A stretch of 64,000 nt of DNA from Comamonadaceae bacterium G21597-S1 (lineage in GTDB: Bacteria; Pseudomonadota; Gammaproteobacteria; Burkholderiales; Burkholderiaceae_C), in NCBI GenBank assembly GCA_027214345.1, contig JAPWHR010000015.1, positions 1-64,000 on the forward strand, given 5' to 3'. The notes under the pieces were generated by a model, which ran no database searches, was not told the origin of the DNA, and worked only from the letters and a program-made list of their open reading frames with translations. Below, piece after piece: positions 8,288-18,179 of the stretch; the stretch's first letter is position 1, and each line of letters begins with the position of its first letter. The translations under genes and the position numbers were made by a program.

Positions 8288-9553
8288 TCAACTCCTCGGT
8301 GAAAGGCCATCGGCCAGGGACAGTCGGTAGGCGCGCCAGGCGGGCACCAGGCTGGCCAGCCAACCGCAGGCCAGCAGGCCGAGCAGCAGTTGGCCCTGCA
8401 GGCGCGTGGGCTCGGTCAGGTTCAGCGTCAGTCCGAACGCGGACTGCAGCCACGGCCCGAGTGCCAGGCCGGTGGCGCCGAGCGCCAGGATTCCCGCGCC
8501 GATGCCGCATGCCGTGACCAGCACACCCTCGACCGAGAGCAGGAACAGCAGGCTGCGCGGGCTGGCACCCACGGCACGCAATACGGCCAGTTCGCGGCGC
8601 CGTTCGCCCAGGCTGGCCAGCACCACCGAGACCAGGCCCGCCATGCTGACCAGGGCCACCAGCACCGACATGAGCAGCAGCGCCTTTTCCCCGGCGCCGA
8701 TGACGTCCCACAATTCATCGAGCGCCACGCCGGGCAGGATGGCCATCAGCGGCTCGTCGGGGAACTGGTTGACGCTGCGTTGCACCGAAAACACCGCGGC
8801 GCGGTTGTGCAGGCCCACCAGCACCGCGGTGACGGCCTTGGGCTGCAGTTGCATGGCACGCGCCTGTTCGGCGTCGATCCGCATGCCTGGCAGCGGTGCA
8901 CCGGCGATCCAGTCCACATGCAAGGCTTCCATGGCCTGCAGGCTGATATGGACCGTGCGGTCGACCGGTGTGCCGGTCGGGCGCAGGATGCCGGTGACGA
9001 CAAACGGCTTGTCGGCGTGTTCGTTCAGCCCCAGTTCGCCGCTGCCGTGCGACAACGCGATGCGGTCGCCCACGTGGTAGCCGAGCCTTTCGGCGACCTC
9101 GGCGCCGAGCACCGCGTCGAACAGGTCGGAGAACACCCCGCCTTCGTGCATGCGCAGGGGCTGGCGGTCGCCATGGCGGAACAGGCTGAAATAGTCGGCG
9201 CTCGTGCCCAGCACGGGAAATCCCCGGTGCGAGTCCCCCAGCGACAGCGGGATGACCCAGGCCACGCCGCGTTGCCCCGCGATGGCCTGGACCGAGCTCC
9301 AGCGCATGTTGTTGGTGGCCGCGCCGATGCGAAACACCGAATACAGCAAGAGTTGCACTGAGCCGGTACGCGCACCCACGATCAAGTCGGTTCCGGACAG
9401 CGCGGACGTGAAGCTGCCGCGCAGGTCGGTGCGCAGCCGTTCGGTCCCCAGCAGCATGAAGGTCGACAGCGCGATCGAACACACGGTCAACGCGAGCGTG
9501 AAGTGCCGGTTCCAGGCGCTGTGCAGGGCCAGCGTCAGCAGGAAACGCATCAT
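8288..9553 (-). CDS. ABC transporter permease, MacB/LolC-FtsX type (zrgC-like)
   Basis: A 421-residue membrane protein with the FtsX/MacB architecture. One membrane helix near the N-terminus (residues about 18-36) is followed by a large periplasmic domain to about residue 265, then three C-terminal helices. The middle pair is linked by ASLGERRRELAVLRAVGAS, the coupling-helix segment of FtsX permeases. Its ATG overlaps the ATPase gene by 4 nt (positions 9550-9553), showing translational coupling. In the zrg context the pair may drive zinc uptake or lipoprotein/metallochaperone release; the mechanism is not established. Confidence 0.9.
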   Translation of the reverse strand: MMRFLLTLALHSAWNRHFTLALTVCSIALSTFMLLGTERLRTDLRGSFTSALSGTDLIVGARTGSVQLLLYSVFRIGAATNNMRWSSVQAIAGQRGVAWVIPLSLGDSHRGFPVLGTSADYFSLFRHGDRQPLRMHEGGVFSDLFDAVLGAEVAERLGYHVGDRIALSHGSGELGLNEHADKPFVVTGILRPTGTPVDRTVHISLQAMEALHVDWIAGAPLPGMRIDAEQARAMQLQPKAVTAVLVGLHNRAAVFSVQRSVNQFPDEPLMAILPGVALDELWDVIGAGEKALLLMSVLVALVSMAGLVSVVLASLGERRRELAVLRAVGASPRSLLFLLSVEGVLVTACGIGAGILALGATGLALGPWLQSAFGLTLNLTEPTRLQGQLLLGLLACGWLASLVPAWRAYRLSLADGLSPRS

Positions 9554-10293
9554 GGGGCCTCCCCGTCGTCCGGCGCCAGTGGCTTGTCCGCGCCGTCGGC
9601 CTGCGCCTGGTTGACGTCCGGCAGTCCCAGCTGGCGGTCGAAGCGCTCGGCGATGCGCCGGTCGTGGCTGACGAAGACCAGGGCGCTGCGCGTTGCGCGG
9701 CACGACGACAGCAGCAGCTCGACGAAGGCATTGCGCCGGTCGTCGTCGAGGGCCGAGGTCGGCTCGTCCGCGATCACCAGCGCGGGCGCACCGATCAGCG
9801 CGCGGGCCGCGGCCACGCGTTGTTGCTGTCCGACCGACAGGTCCCGTGCCGGCCGCAGCCAGTCGCTTGCCTGCAGGCCCATGCCGCCGAGCCAGAATTC
9901 CGCGGCCGCCTGCAGCGAGCCCGACCGCTCGATGGCCACCCGGGCGCGTGGCGGCGAGAACCGGCACGGCGCCATCGTGTTGTCGAGCACGCTCAGGTAA
10001 GGCAGCAGGTTGAACTGCTGGAAGATGTAGCCGACATGGTCGACACGGTACTGGTCGCGCTGGCCCGCACGCATGTCGGACCAGGACCGGTCCAGCAGCG
10101 ACACGGTGCCCGTGCGCGGCTGCAACACGCCGGCCATCAGCGACAGCAGCGTGCTTTTGCCGCAGCCGCTGGGACCGTACAGAAACAGGCTTTCGCACGC
10201 CTGCACCTGCAAATGCGCGATCTGCAGGCAGTCCTGTCCGTTTCCCGGCCAGCGGAAACACAGGTCACGCAGCGCCAGCACCGTGTCGGTCAT
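9550..10293 (-). CDS. ABC transporter ATP-binding protein, LolD/MacB type (zrgB-like)
   Basis: The 247-residue ATPase has Walker A GPSGCGKST at 40-48, Q-loop FQQFNLLPY at about 91-99, signature LSVGQQQR starting at 152 and Walker B LVIADEPTSALD from 172. The signature has Val and Gln at the second Ser-Gly pair (LSVGQ), a mild variation. It partners the permease encoded downstream through a 4-nt overlap, and starts 4 nt after the DUF2796 gene stop. A C-terminal 25-residue acidic tail is extra compared with LolD. Confidence 0.92.
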   Translation of the reverse strand: MTDTVLALRDLCFRWPGNGQDCLQIAHLQVQACESLFLYGPSGCGKSTLLSLMAGVLQPRTGTVSLLDRSWSDMRAGQRDQYRVDHVGYIFQQFNLLPYLSVLDNTMAPCRFSPPRARVAIERSGSLQAAAEFWLGGMGLQASDWLRPARDLSVGQQQRVAAARALIGAPALVIADEPTSALDDDRRNAFVELLLSSCRATRSALVFVSHDRRIAERFDRQLGLPDVNQAQADGADKPLAPDDGEAP

Positions 10294-10297
10294 CGCG

Positions 10298-10915
10298 TCA
10301 TTTTCCCCAGGCCAGGCGGGAGGCCGACGGCGTCAACCGGCGCTTGAACTGGCCTTGGGCCGTGGCCAGTTGCACGTCGATGGCCCGGATGCGCTTGAAC
10401 GCGGCCAGCATCGGCACCTCCATGTAGCGGGCCTGATCGGCCTGCGTGCATGCAAAGGTGAAACGTGCGTCGATGTCGGCATGTTCCGCGTGTTCCTCGT
10501 GTTTGGCGTGTGTGTCCTTTGCGGCGCCGGCCTGTTGGGGGGCGGCGTGGTCATCGAGGCCCAGTACCCGGGACTCCAACGTCACGCCGGACAGGCGGCA
10601 ACCGGCGGTGGGATCGGGGACGAACAAGGTGTCGGCGCGTCGCAGGCGCGCCACCAGGTCGGCCGCCTGACGGCGTTCGGCGGCGGTCCGGGGGGCGCGC
10701 TCGAAGCCCAGGAAATTGTCCAGCGGGGCCTCCATGTCGATGGTGATCGAGCCGGCATCGACCGCCACGTCCAATGCCAGTCGGCCGTGGGTGTGAGCGG
10801 CTTGCTCGGCCTGGGCGGGCAGGCTGGCCGCCAGCGCGATGGACAGCAAGGCCGTGCCGAGCGGGGGGAGGGTGCGAGGCGGGCGTGCGGGCGCGCGCGG
10901 GAATAGTGGTTTCAT
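10298..10915 (-). CDS. DUF2796 / ZrgA-type periplasmic zinc-binding protein
   Basis: The 205-residue protein has a signal peptide ending near AASLPAQA (about residue 36). The mature N-terminus [13 protein letters not shown] and a His/Glu-rich loop ([14 protein letters not shown]) are typical of DUF2796, whose founding member ZrgA binds zinc in the periplasm. It is upstream of the ABC pair and the DUF3299 genes, the same gene set as zrgABCDE of Vibrio. Regulation by Zur would be expected, but I could not see a convincing Zur box in the 70-nt upstream gap. Confidence 0.87.
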   Translation of the reverse strand: MKPLFPRAPARPPRTLPPLGTALLSIALAASLPAQAEQAAHTHGRLALDVAVDAGSITIDMEAPLDNFLGFERAPRTAAERRQAADLVARLRRADTLFVPDPTAGCRLSGVTLESRVLGLDDHAAPQQAGAAKDTHAKHEEHAEHADIDARFTFACTQADQARYMEVPMLAAFKRIRAIDVQLATAQGQFKRRLTPSASRLAWGK

Positions 10916-10985
10916 GTGTCATCCGTCGAGAGGGAAATGGCAATCCGCCCGCGCAGGTCGGCGGGGCGGCGTGTTTTGCGGTTTC

Positions 10986-11405
10986 TCAGCGGATGACCGG
11001 AGGGCCGCGCGCCCGGGCCCAGGCGGGTACGCGGCCAACCTGGCCCGCGATGACCGGCAGGGCCGATACCATCAGCCGGGCTGGCGCCAGGGGCTCCAGC
11101 AGGGCGGCCGGCGCACAGTCGCCATGGCTGATCTGGTCGTACAGTCGGCAATCGGCGGCGGAGCCATGCCCGTCCAGCAGGCTGGCAAGCCACGTGGCGA
11201 ATGTCGGGTCCGGCGCCGGACGCGATCCGTGCCAGGCGTGTGTGTCGTCATCGTGATGATGTGCCGCCACGGACTCGACGTGCATGCTGCCATGCACCAC
11301 GCCCAGCCATTGCGTCAAGACCAGCGCCAGCAACAGCCCGACACAGGCCAGGCGGTGCCACGCGGGGCGGCCGGCGGTGAGGGCGGGAACGGCAGGGCGG
11401 GGCAT
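10986..11405 (-). CDS. Small histidine-rich membrane-anchored protein of unknown function
   Basis: The 139-residue protein has one hydrophobic segment ([21 protein letters not shown], about residues 18-38). This is followed by an external His/Asp-rich patch ([15 protein letters not shown]) and a second weak hydrophobic stretch. The pattern resembles small DUF2946-like proteins found beside metal genes, but I cannot assign it firmly. It is the likely first gene of the zinc operon, 70 nt before the ZrgA-like gene. The start at 11405 was chosen because it avoids a low-complexity leader. Confidence 0.6.
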   Translation of the reverse strand: MPRPAVPALTAGRPAWHRLACVGLLLALVLTQWLGVVHGSMHVESVAAHHHDDDTHAWHGSRPAPDPTFATWLASLLDGHGSAADCRLYDQISHGDCAPAALLEPLAPARLMVSALPVIAGQVGRVPAWARARGPPVIR

Positions 11406-11528
11406 CGGCGGCGTGGAGGGCGGTACCGGCGCCAGCGGCGCGGGTGGCCGTATCGTACCGCAGGGTGTTGTCGCCGTGGCGTCCCTATGCCGCCATCCTG
11501 CAGCGGGGCCACTTGGTGTCATCCCGGC

Positions 11529-11556
11529 TTGACACCATATTCTTTAGGCATAAACT
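11529..11556 (+). promoter_or_regulatory. Sigma-70-type promoter with overlapping candidate MarR operator
   Basis: The hexamer TTGACA (11529-11534) and TAAACT (11551-11556) are separated by 16 nt, directly before the ATG at 11565. The palindromic stretch TTTAGGCATAAA (about 11543-11554) overlaps the -10 element and is a plausible operator for the MarR regulator encoded in the operon. Transcription would start about 2-3 nt before the ATG, so the first gene may be translated from a nearly leaderless mRNA. Confidence 0.6.
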
Positions 11557-11564
11557 ATTCCATC

Positions 11565-13994
11565 ATGAATATCTTGTGCATTGGCGGCGGTCCGGCCGGC
11601 CTGTATTTCGGCTTGCTGATGAAGTTGCAGGATCCGGCCCATCGGGTCGTCGTCGTCGAACGCAACAAGCCCTACGACACCTTCGGCTGGGGTGTGGTGT
11701 TGTCGGACCAGACGCTGGAGAATCTGGCCGTGGCGGATCCTCCGAGCGCCCGGCTGATCGGCGATGCGCTGAACCACTGGGACGACATCGAGGTGTTCTT
11801 CAAGGGGCGCAGCGTGCGCTCGGGCGGTCACGGTTTCTGCGGCATCGGGCGCAAGCACCTGCTCAACATCCTGCAGGACCGCTGCCAGGCCGTGGGCGTG
11901 GAACTGGTGTTCGAGCAGGATGTGTCGGACGACCAGGCACTGGCAGCCGAATACCGCGCCGACCTGGTGATCGCCAGCGACGGGCTCAACAGCCGCATCC
12001 GCAGCCGTTATTCCAAGGTCTACCAGCCCGACATCGACACCCGCCAGTGCCGTTTCGTCTGGCTGGGCACGCACAAGACCTTCGACGCGTTCACGTTCGC
12101 GTTCGAACAGACCGAACACGGCTGGTTCCAGGCCCATGCCTACAAGTTCGACGACAAGACCTCGACTTTCATCGTGGAGACGCCGCAGGCGGTCTGGGAT
12201 GCCCACGGCATCGGGAACATGGAGCAGGCCGAGGCGGTCGCCTTCTGCGAGCGTTTGTTCGCGCCATACCTCGACGGGCACCGCTTGATCAACAACGCGA
12301 CGCACCTGCGGGGATCGGCAAACTGGATCCGCTTTCCGCGCGTGATGTGCAAGACCTGGGTGCACCATGTCGAGCTGACGCATGGCCGGGTGCCGGTGGT
12401 GCTCATGGGCGACGCCGCGCACACCGCGCATTTCTCGATCGGCAGCGGCACCAAGCTGGCGCTGGAGGACGCGATCGACCTGGCGAACGCATTCGGCGAG
12501 TCGCGGGGTGCGGCCGATCGTGATGCGGTGCTGCAGCACTACGAGGACCGGCGCAGCGTCGAGGTGCTGAAGATCCAGAACGCGGCGCGCAACTCGACGG
12601 AATGGTTCGAGAACGTGAGCCGTTACACCGGCATGCAGATCGAGCAGTTCGCGTATTCGTTGCTGACGCGGTCGCAGCGCATCAGCCACGAGAACCTGCG
12701 CCTGCGCGACGCGGCATGGGTCGGTGGCTTCGAGCAATGGATGGAACGCCACCAGCCGGCGCCCGGAGGCCAGGATACGCCGGTCGTCGAGCCGACGGCA
12801 ACCGGGGCGCCGGCCCTGCCGCCAATGTTGTTGCCCCTGCAGGTGCGCGGCGCGCGGCTGAAGAACCGCATCGTCGTCTCGCCGATGGCCACCTACAGCG
12901 CCGTCGACGGCGTGGTGCAGGACTTCCATCTGGTGCATCTGGGCGCCCGCGCGCTCGGCGGCGCCGCGCTGGTGATGGTGGAGATGACCAGCCCGACACC
13001 CGAGGGCCGCATCACGCCCGGCTGCACCGGCCTTTGGAATGACGCGCAGCAGGCCGGCCTGGCGCGTATCGTCGACTTCGTGCATGGGCAAAGCTCGGCG
13101 TTGATCGGCCTGCAGCTCGGCCACAGCGGCCCCAAGGGTTCGACCCAGCTCGGCTGGGAAGCGATCGACGAGCCGCTGCCGGACGTCAGCGCCAACTGGC
13201 CCTTGCTGGCCGCCAGCAGCGTGCCGTACGGCCCGCGCAACCAGACGCCGGCGGCGATGACGGCGCAGGACATGGACACCATGCGCGAAGCCTTCGTTGC
13301 GTCGACGCGCCGCGCGCTGGCCGCCGGTTTCGACTGGCTGGAGCTGCATTGCGCGCATGGCTACCTGCTGGCGAGTTTCATCAGCCCGCTGACCAACCAG
13401 CGTACCGACGCCTATGGTGGCCAGGGCCGCGAAGGCCTGGCCCATCGCTGCCGCTTCCCGCTCGAGGTGTTCCGCGCCATGCGGGCGGTCTGGCCCGAGG
13501 ACAAGCCGATGAGCGTGCGCATCTCGGCACACGACTGGGTCGCCGGCGGCACCGACGCCGACGATGCGGTGCAGATTGCGCGCCTGTTCAAGGAAGCCGG
13601 CTGCGACCTGATCGACGTCTCGTCCGGCCAGACGACGCGCGACGCCAGGCCGGTGTACGGGCGCATGTACCAGACGCCATTCGCCGACCGGATCCGCAAC
13701 GAGGCCGGCATCCGCACCATGGCGGTGGGCGCGATCACGCAGGCGGACCAGGTCAACAGCATCATCGCCGCTGGCCGTGCCGACCTGTGTGCCGTCGCGC
13801 GTCCGCACCTGGCCGATCCGGCCTGGACGCTGCACGAGACGGCGGCGCTGCAGTCGCTTCAGGTCGACTGGCCGCGCCAGTACCTGCCCGGTCGCGATCA
13901 GTTGTACCGCGAGGCCGGCAAGCTGCAGCAGGCCGCAGGTGCCGGCAACGCCATCGCCCTGGCCGATGCCCAGGCCCGGGCGCAGGGTTTCTAG
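11565..13994 (+). CDS. Bifunctional anthraniloyl-CoA (2-aminobenzoyl-CoA) or salicylyl-CoA monooxygenase/reductase
   Basis: The 809-residue fusion has an N-terminal FAD monooxygenase domain (dinucleotide motif [10 protein letters not shown] near residue 7; second FAD motif [13 protein letters not shown]). From about residue 420 it has an old-yellow-enzyme FMN domain ([23 protein letters not shown]). This architecture defines 2-aminobenzoyl-CoA monooxygenase/reductase and salicylyl-CoA 5-hydroxylase, which hydroxylate and partly reduce the ring of an aryl-CoA without ring cleavage oxygenases. The adjacent ligase with an LPPPEQWP motif favours 2-aminobenzoate, but salicylate remains possible. 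It is the first gene of the operon, and the ATG at 11565 follows the promoter closely. Confidence 0.92.
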   Translation: MNILCIGGGPAGLYFGLLMKLQDPAHRVVVVERNKPYDTFGWGVVLSDQTLENLAVADPPSARLIGDALNHWDDIEVFFKGRSVRSGGHGFCGIGRKHLLNILQDRCQAVGVELVFEQDVSDDQALAAEYRADLVIASDGLNSRIRSRYSKVYQPDIDTRQCRFVWLGTHKTFDAFTFAFEQTEHGWFQAHAYKFDDKTSTFIVETPQAVWDAHGIGNMEQAEAVAFCERLFAPYLDGHRLINNATHLRGSANWIRFPRVMCKTWVHHVELTHGRVPVVLMGDAAHTAHFSIGSGTKLALEDAIDLANAFGESRGAADRDAVLQHYEDRRSVEVLKIQNAARNSTEWFENVSRYTGMQIEQFAYSLLTRSQRISHENLRLRDAAWVGGFEQWMERHQPAPGGQDTPVVEPTATGAPALPPMLLPLQVRGARLKNRIVVSPMATYSAVDGVVQDFHLVHLGARALGGAALVMVEMTSPTPEGRITPGCTGLWNDAQQAGLARIVDFVHGQSSALIGLQLGHSGPKGSTQLGWEAIDEPLPDVSANWPLLAASSVPYGPRNQTPAAMTAQDMDTMREAFVASTRRALAAGFDWLELHCAHGYLLASFISPLTNQRTDAYGGQGREGLAHRCRFPLEVFRAMRAVWPEDKPMSVRISAHDWVAGGTDADDAVQIARLFKEAGCDLIDVSSGQTTRDARPVYGRMYQTPFADRIRNEAGIRTMAVGAITQADQVNSIIAAGRADLCAVARPHLADPAWTLHETAALQSLQVDWPRQYLPGRDQLYREAGKLQQAAGAGNAIALADAQARAQGF

Positions 13995-14008
13995 CGGTGG
14001 ACAGCGTC

Positions 14009-14503
14009 ATGGACAAGGAGGCCCGACTGATCGGTACCAGCGCCGCGGAGCACCCGCAGGAACTGCGCCTGTGGTTGCGGCTGCTGACCTGTACCCACCT
14101 GATCGAGGCCCGCGTGCGCGGTGCCTTGCGCGACCAGTTCGAGATGACGCTGCCGCGATTCGACCTGATGGCGCAGCTCGAACGCGCACCCGACGGCCTG
14201 AAGATGAACGAGTTGTCGCGCCGCATGATGGTCACCGGCGGCAACGTCACCGGCATCACCGACCAGCTGGTGCAGGAGGACCTGGTCGAGCGGGTCCAGG
14301 TTCCCGGCGATCGCCGCGCCTATCGGGTGCGGCTGACGCCGCGCGGCCGCGCGCAGTTCGCCGACATGGCCCGTGCCCACGAGGCCTGGGTGGTCGAGGC
14401 CTTCGGCGGGTTGAGCGAGCGCGAAATCGACACCTTGCACCGGCTGCTGGGCAAGGTCAAGCAACACAGCCAGACGGCCATGACACACAAGGATTCGGCA
14501 TGA
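14009..14503 (+). CDS. MarR family transcriptional regulator
   Basis: A 164-residue winged-helix regulator. The recognition region is [22 protein letters not shown] and the wing is [19 protein letters not shown]. It sits between catabolic genes in the operon, so it probably represses the promoter at 11529 and is released by an aryl-CoA or aromatic acid, as is common for MarR regulators of CoA-dependent aromatic pathways. An in-frame GTG at 13997 is an alternative start. The stop overlaps the next gene's ATG by 4 nt (14500-14503). Confidence 0.92.
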   Translation: MDKEARLIGTSAAEHPQELRLWLRLLTCTHLIEARVRGALRDQFEMTLPRFDLMAQLERAPDGLKMNELSRRMMVTGGNVTGITDQLVQEDLVERVQVPGDRRAYRVRLTPRGRAQFADMARAHEAWVVEAFGGLSEREIDTLHRLLGKVKQHSQTAMTHKDSA

Positions 14504-15354
14504 AACACTACATCGGCAGTTCCAACCCCATGCGGGGCCGTTACGACGCAACCGCGGCTTTTGCGGCGCGGCACTTCGCATGGGACTGTGCGGACGGAGT
14601 CGGCACGATCACGCTGAGCCGGCCCGAGCGCAAGAATCCCCTGACCTTCGACTCCTATTCCGAGCTGTGCCAGCTGTTCGACGCGTTGCGACGCAGCACC
14701 GATGTGAAGGTGGTGGTGGTCACCGGCGCGGGCGGCAACTTCTGCTCCGGCGGCGACGTGCACGAGATCATCGGGCCGCTGACGAAGATGAGCATGCCCG
14801 AGATGCTGGAGTTCACCCGCATGACCGGCGACCTGGTCAAGACCATGCGCAACTGTCCGCAGCCGGTGATCGGCGCCATCGATGGCATCTGCGCCGGTGC
14901 CGGTGCCATGATGGCGCTGGCCTGCGACATCCGCTACGGCACGCCGGCCGCGCGCACCGCCTTTCTGTTCACGCGCGTCGGCCTGGCCGGGGCCGACATG
15001 GGCGCCTGCGCCTTGTTGCCGCGGGTCATCGGCCAGGGGCGCGCCAGCGAGTTGTTGTTCAGCGGACGCGCGATGACGGCGCAGGAAGGCCTGGCCTGGG
15101 GTTTCTTCAATGCGCTGTTCGAGAGCGCCGAGTTGCTGCCCAAGGCGCAGGCCTTCGCGGCCGAACTCGCCGCGGGGCCGACGTTCGCACACGGCATGAC
15201 CAAGACCATGTTGCAGCAGGAATGGGCGATGACGATCGAGCAGGCGGTCGAGGCCGAAGCACAGGCGCAGGCCATCTGCATGCAGACCCGCGACTTCACC
15301 CGCGCCTACGAGGCATTTGCCGCCAAGGCCCGGCCGGTGTTTGGAGGCGATTGA
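14500..15354 (+). CDS. Enoyl-CoA hydratase/isomerase family protein
   Basis: The 284-residue crotonase-fold enzyme shows the oxyanion-hole segments [16 protein letters not shown] and [16 protein letters not shown], and a C-terminal helix region that contributes to CoA binding. It would hydrate or isomerise the ring-reduced CoA intermediate produced by the first enzyme. The gene is coupled to marR by an ATGA overlap and ends 3 nt before the acyl-CoA dehydrogenase gene. The first 25 residues are longer than in typical crotonases. Confidence 0.92.
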   Translation: MKHYIGSSNPMRGRYDATAAFAARHFAWDCADGVGTITLSRPERKNPLTFDSYSELCQLFDALRRSTDVKVVVVTGAGGNFCSGGDVHEIIGPLTKMSMPEMLEFTRMTGDLVKTMRNCPQPVIGAIDGICAGAGAMMALACDIRYGTPAARTAFLFTRVGLAGADMGACALLPRVIGQGRASELLFSGRAMTAQEGLAWGFFNALFESAELLPKAQAFAAELAAGPTFAHGMTKTMLQQEWAMTIEQAVEAEAQAQAICMQTRDFTRAYEAFAAKARPVFGGD

Positions 15355-15357
15355 GTC

Positions 15358-16542
15358 ATGGCCGCCGCGACTTCGCATTACGCACTGCCTTTTTTCGACG
15401 CGGCGCACCACGCGCTGGCCGACGGCCTGGCCGCCTGGGCGGATACGCAGGAGGTCGACGAGTCCGACGACCGGGCCGCCTGCCGCCAGTGGGTGCGCCG
15501 GCTCGGCGACGCCGGCTGGTTGCGGTACTGCGTGCCGGCGGCCTTTGGCGGTGCCTTGCCCGCGCTCGACTCGCGGGCACTGGTGATCCTGCGCGAAACG
15601 CTCGCATACCACTCGCCGCTGGCCGATTTCGCGTTCGCGATGCAGGGCCTGGGCAGCGGCGCGATCACGCTGGCGGGGAGCGCCGAACAGCAGCAAGCCT
15701 ACCTGCCGGCCGTGGCGCGCGGCGACAGGATTGCCGCGTTCGCGCTCAGCGAGCCCGACGCCGGCTCCGACGTCGGTGCGATGGCGACGACGGCCCGCGC
15801 CGATGCTGACGGCGGCTTCGTGCTCGACGGCGTCAAGACCTGGATCAGCAACGGCGGCATTGCCGACTACTACTGCGTGTTCGCCAAGACCGAGCCCGAG
15901 CGCGGCAGCCGCGGCATCACCGCCTTCATCGTCGATGCAGACACGCCGGGGCTGGACGACTCCGAACACATCCACGTGATGGCGCCGCATCCCCTGGCCA
16001 GCGTGCGCCTGACGCAGTGCCGCGTGCCGGCTGGCGCGCAGCTCGGCCCGCGCGAGGGCGGCTTCAAGCTGGCGATGCGGACGCTGGACATCTTCCGCGC
16101 CTCGGTGGCCGGCGCAGCGCTGGGCATGGCCCGGCGCGCCTTGGACGCGGCGGTGGCGTATACGCGCCAGCGGCCGATGTTCGGCCAGCACCTGGCCGAC
16201 TTCCAGTTGACGCAGGCCAGGCTCGGCGACATGGCCGCGCTGCTCGATGCGGCCGCGCTGCTGACCTACCGCGCCGCCTGGCTGCGCGACTGCGTGGGCA
16301 CGGCGACACCCGAGCAGGCGCAGGCCTACACCGCGCAGGCGGCCATGGCCAAGATGGCGGCGACCGAGAACGCTCAGCGCATCATCGACATGGCGCTGCA
16401 GATGCACGGCGGCCAGGGCGTGCGTGTCGGCAACACCATCGAGCACCTGTACCGCGACATCCGTTCGCTGCGCATCTACGAAGGTGCCACCGAGGTGCAG
16501 CAGCTCATCATCGGAAAGTCCGTGTTGAAAGGAGCAGCATGA
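15358..16542 (+). CDS. Acyl-CoA dehydrogenase
   Basis: The 394-residue FAD-dependent flavoprotein has the standard three-domain layout. The FAD-binding AFALSEPDAGSDVGAM block lies near residue 125, followed by a substrate loop (TWISNGGIADYYCVFA) and the C-terminal MHGGQGVRVGNTIEHLYRDIR block with the flavin-contacting IYEGATEVQ end. It would oxidise a beta-oxidation-like intermediate of the aryl-CoA pathway and pass electrons to ETF. The stop overlaps the ligase start by 4 nt (16539-16542). Confidence 0.94.
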   Translation: MAAATSHYALPFFDAAHHALADGLAAWADTQEVDESDDRAACRQWVRRLGDAGWLRYCVPAAFGGALPALDSRALVILRETLAYHSPLADFAFAMQGLGSGAITLAGSAEQQQAYLPAVARGDRIAAFALSEPDAGSDVGAMATTARADADGGFVLDGVKTWISNGGIADYYCVFAKTEPERGSRGITAFIVDADTPGLDDSEHIHVMAPHPLASVRLTQCRVPAGAQLGPREGGFKLAMRTLDIFRASVAGAALGMARRALDAAVAYTRQRPMFGQHLADFQLTQARLGDMAALLDAAALLTYRAAWLRDCVGTATPEQAQAYTAQAAMAKMAATENAQRIIDMALQMHGGQGVRVGNTIEHLYRDIRSLRIYEGATEVQQLIIGKSVLKGAA

Positions 16543-18179
16543 TGCCCGCGTCCGCCCAGGTGGATCGTTTCGTCCACGATCGACTGCCCCCGCCCGAGCA
16601 GTGGCCGCAGCTGCGTTTCGATGCGCCGGAGCTGCAGTTCCCGGAGCAGCTCAACCTGGTCCAGGAACTGCTGGACAAGGCGCCGATCAAGGGCTTCACC
16701 TATTTCCCGATGCTGCGCTCGGACACCGAGACCATCACCTATGCCGAGGCACGGGTGCGCGTCGACCGTATCGCCCATGTGCTGGTGCAGGACCTGGGCC
16801 TGGTGCCGGGCAACCGGGTACTGCTGCGCGGCGGCAATTCGATCATGATGGCCTTGTGCATGCTGGCGGTGATGAAGGCCGGCCTGGTGGCGGTGGCGAC
16901 CATGCCCTTGCTGCGGGCCAAGGAGCTGGGCGACATCATCGACAAGTCCGAACCAGCCGCGGCCTTGTGCGACGTGGCGCTGTTGGCCGAGCTGCAACAG
17001 GCGCAGGCCGCGCATCCGGTGCTGACCATGGTGATCGCGTTCAACGCGCCGGTCGGCGCGGGCGAGCCGGATTCGCTGGAGGCGCGGGCCACCGACAAGC
17101 ATGGCGCATTCACGGCCTGCCCGACCGCGGCCACCGACATCGCGCTGCTGGCCTTCACCTCGGGCACCACTGGCAAGCCCAAGGCGGCGGTGCATACGCA
17201 CCGCGACGTCATGGCGGCCTGCGAAGCCTGGCCGCGCCACGTATTGTGTGCGACCTCGGACGATGTGGTCATGGGGTCGCCGCCGCTGGCCTTCACGTTC
17301 GGGCTGGGCGGCCTGCTGATTTTCCCGATGTGGGCCGGGGCCTCGGTGTATTTTCCGGGCAAACCCTATACACCGGACGGCATGGCGCAGCTGATGTTCG
17401 ACGTTGGTGCCACCATCTGCTACACCGCGCCGACCTTCTATCGCCAGATGGCGCCACACCTCAAGGCGTTGGCGGCGCAACGCGGCAAGCCGTCGCTGCG
17501 CATCTGCGTCAGTGCCGGCGAGGCCTTGCCGGACGCGACGCGGCAGTTGTGGAAGGACGCCAGCGGCATCGAGATCCTGGACGGTATCGGCGCCACCGAG
17601 ATGTTCCATATCTTCATCTCGTCGCCGCCGGACGCGGTGCGCCGCGGCGCCATCGGCCAGGTGGTGCCGGGTTACGTGGCCAAGGTCGTCGACGACCAGG
17701 GGCGCGAGCTGCCGGTGGGCCAGGTCGGCAAGCTGGCGGTCCAGGGGCCGACGGGCTGCAAGTACCTGGGCGACCCTCGGCAGTCCAACTATGTGCGCGA
17801 CGGCTGGAACTATCCCGGCGACGCCTTTACACAGGACGCCGACGGGTACTACTTCTACCAGGCCCGTACCGACGACATGATCATCACCTCCGGCTACAAC
17901 GTGGGCGCACCGGAGGTCGAGGACGCCTTGCTCAAGCATGCATCCGTGGCCGAGTGCGCCGTGGTCGGCGTGCCGGACGAGGAACGGGGCATGCGGGTCA
18001 AGGCGTTCTGCGTGCTCAAGCCCGGTGCCAGCGGCGACGCCGCGATGGCCAAGGCCTTGCAGGACCATGTGAAGGCCAGCATCGCGCCCTACAAATACCC
18101 GCGCGACATCGAATTTGTCACCAGCCTGCCGCGCACCGAGACCGGCAAGCTGCAACGTTTCAAACTCAAGACCGCATGA
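16539..18179 (+). CDS. 2-aminobenzoate-CoA ligase-like (benzoate-CoA ligase family)
   Basis: The 546-residue AMP-forming ligase activates an aromatic acid with ATP and CoA. The N-terminus carries FVHDRLPPPEQWPQL, characteristic of the 2-aminobenzoate-CoA ligase branch. The P-loop TSGTTGKPKA is at 207-216, followed by GIGATEMFHIF and the catalytic lysine near the C-terminus in PRTETGKLQR (Lys about 537). The start has two adjacent ATGs (16539 and 16542) preceded by AAAGGAGC. It supplies the substrate of the first enzyme of the operon. Confidence 0.92.
   Translation: MMPASAQVDRFVHDRLPPPEQWPQLRFDAPELQFPEQLNLVQELLDKAPIKGFTYFPMLRSDTETITYAEARVRVDRIAHVLVQDLGLVPGNRVLLRGGNSIMMALCMLAVMKAGLVAVATMPLLRAKELGDIIDKSEPAAALCDVALLAELQQAQAAHPVLTMVIAFNAPVGAGEPDSLEARATDKHGAFTACPTAATDIALLAFTSGTTGKPKAAVHTHRDVMAACEAWPRHVLCATSDDVVMGSPPLAFTFGLGGLLIFPMWAGASVYFPGKPYTPDGMAQLMFDVGATICYTAPTFYRQMAPHLKALAAQRGKPSLRICVSAGEALPDATRQLWKDASGIEILDGIGATEMFHIFISSPPDAVRRGAIGQVVPGYVAKVVDDQGRELPVGQVGKLAVQGPTGCKYLGDPRQSNYVRDGWNYPGDAFTQDADGYYFYQARTDDMIITSGYNVGAPEVEDALLKHASVAECAVVGVPDEERGMRVKAFCVLKPGASGDAAMAKALQDHVKASIAPYKYPRDIEFVTSLPRTETGKLQRFKLKTA

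Noticed and set aside
10916-10985. Zur operator before the zinc-related operon
   Set aside because: No convincing A/T-rich palindrome was found in this gap or at 11406-11528.
11544-16446. Two long minus-strand frames (about 760 and 700 codons) under the aromatic operon
   Set aside because: They are antisense to genes with unmistakable motifs; composition is the usual third-position GC shadow.
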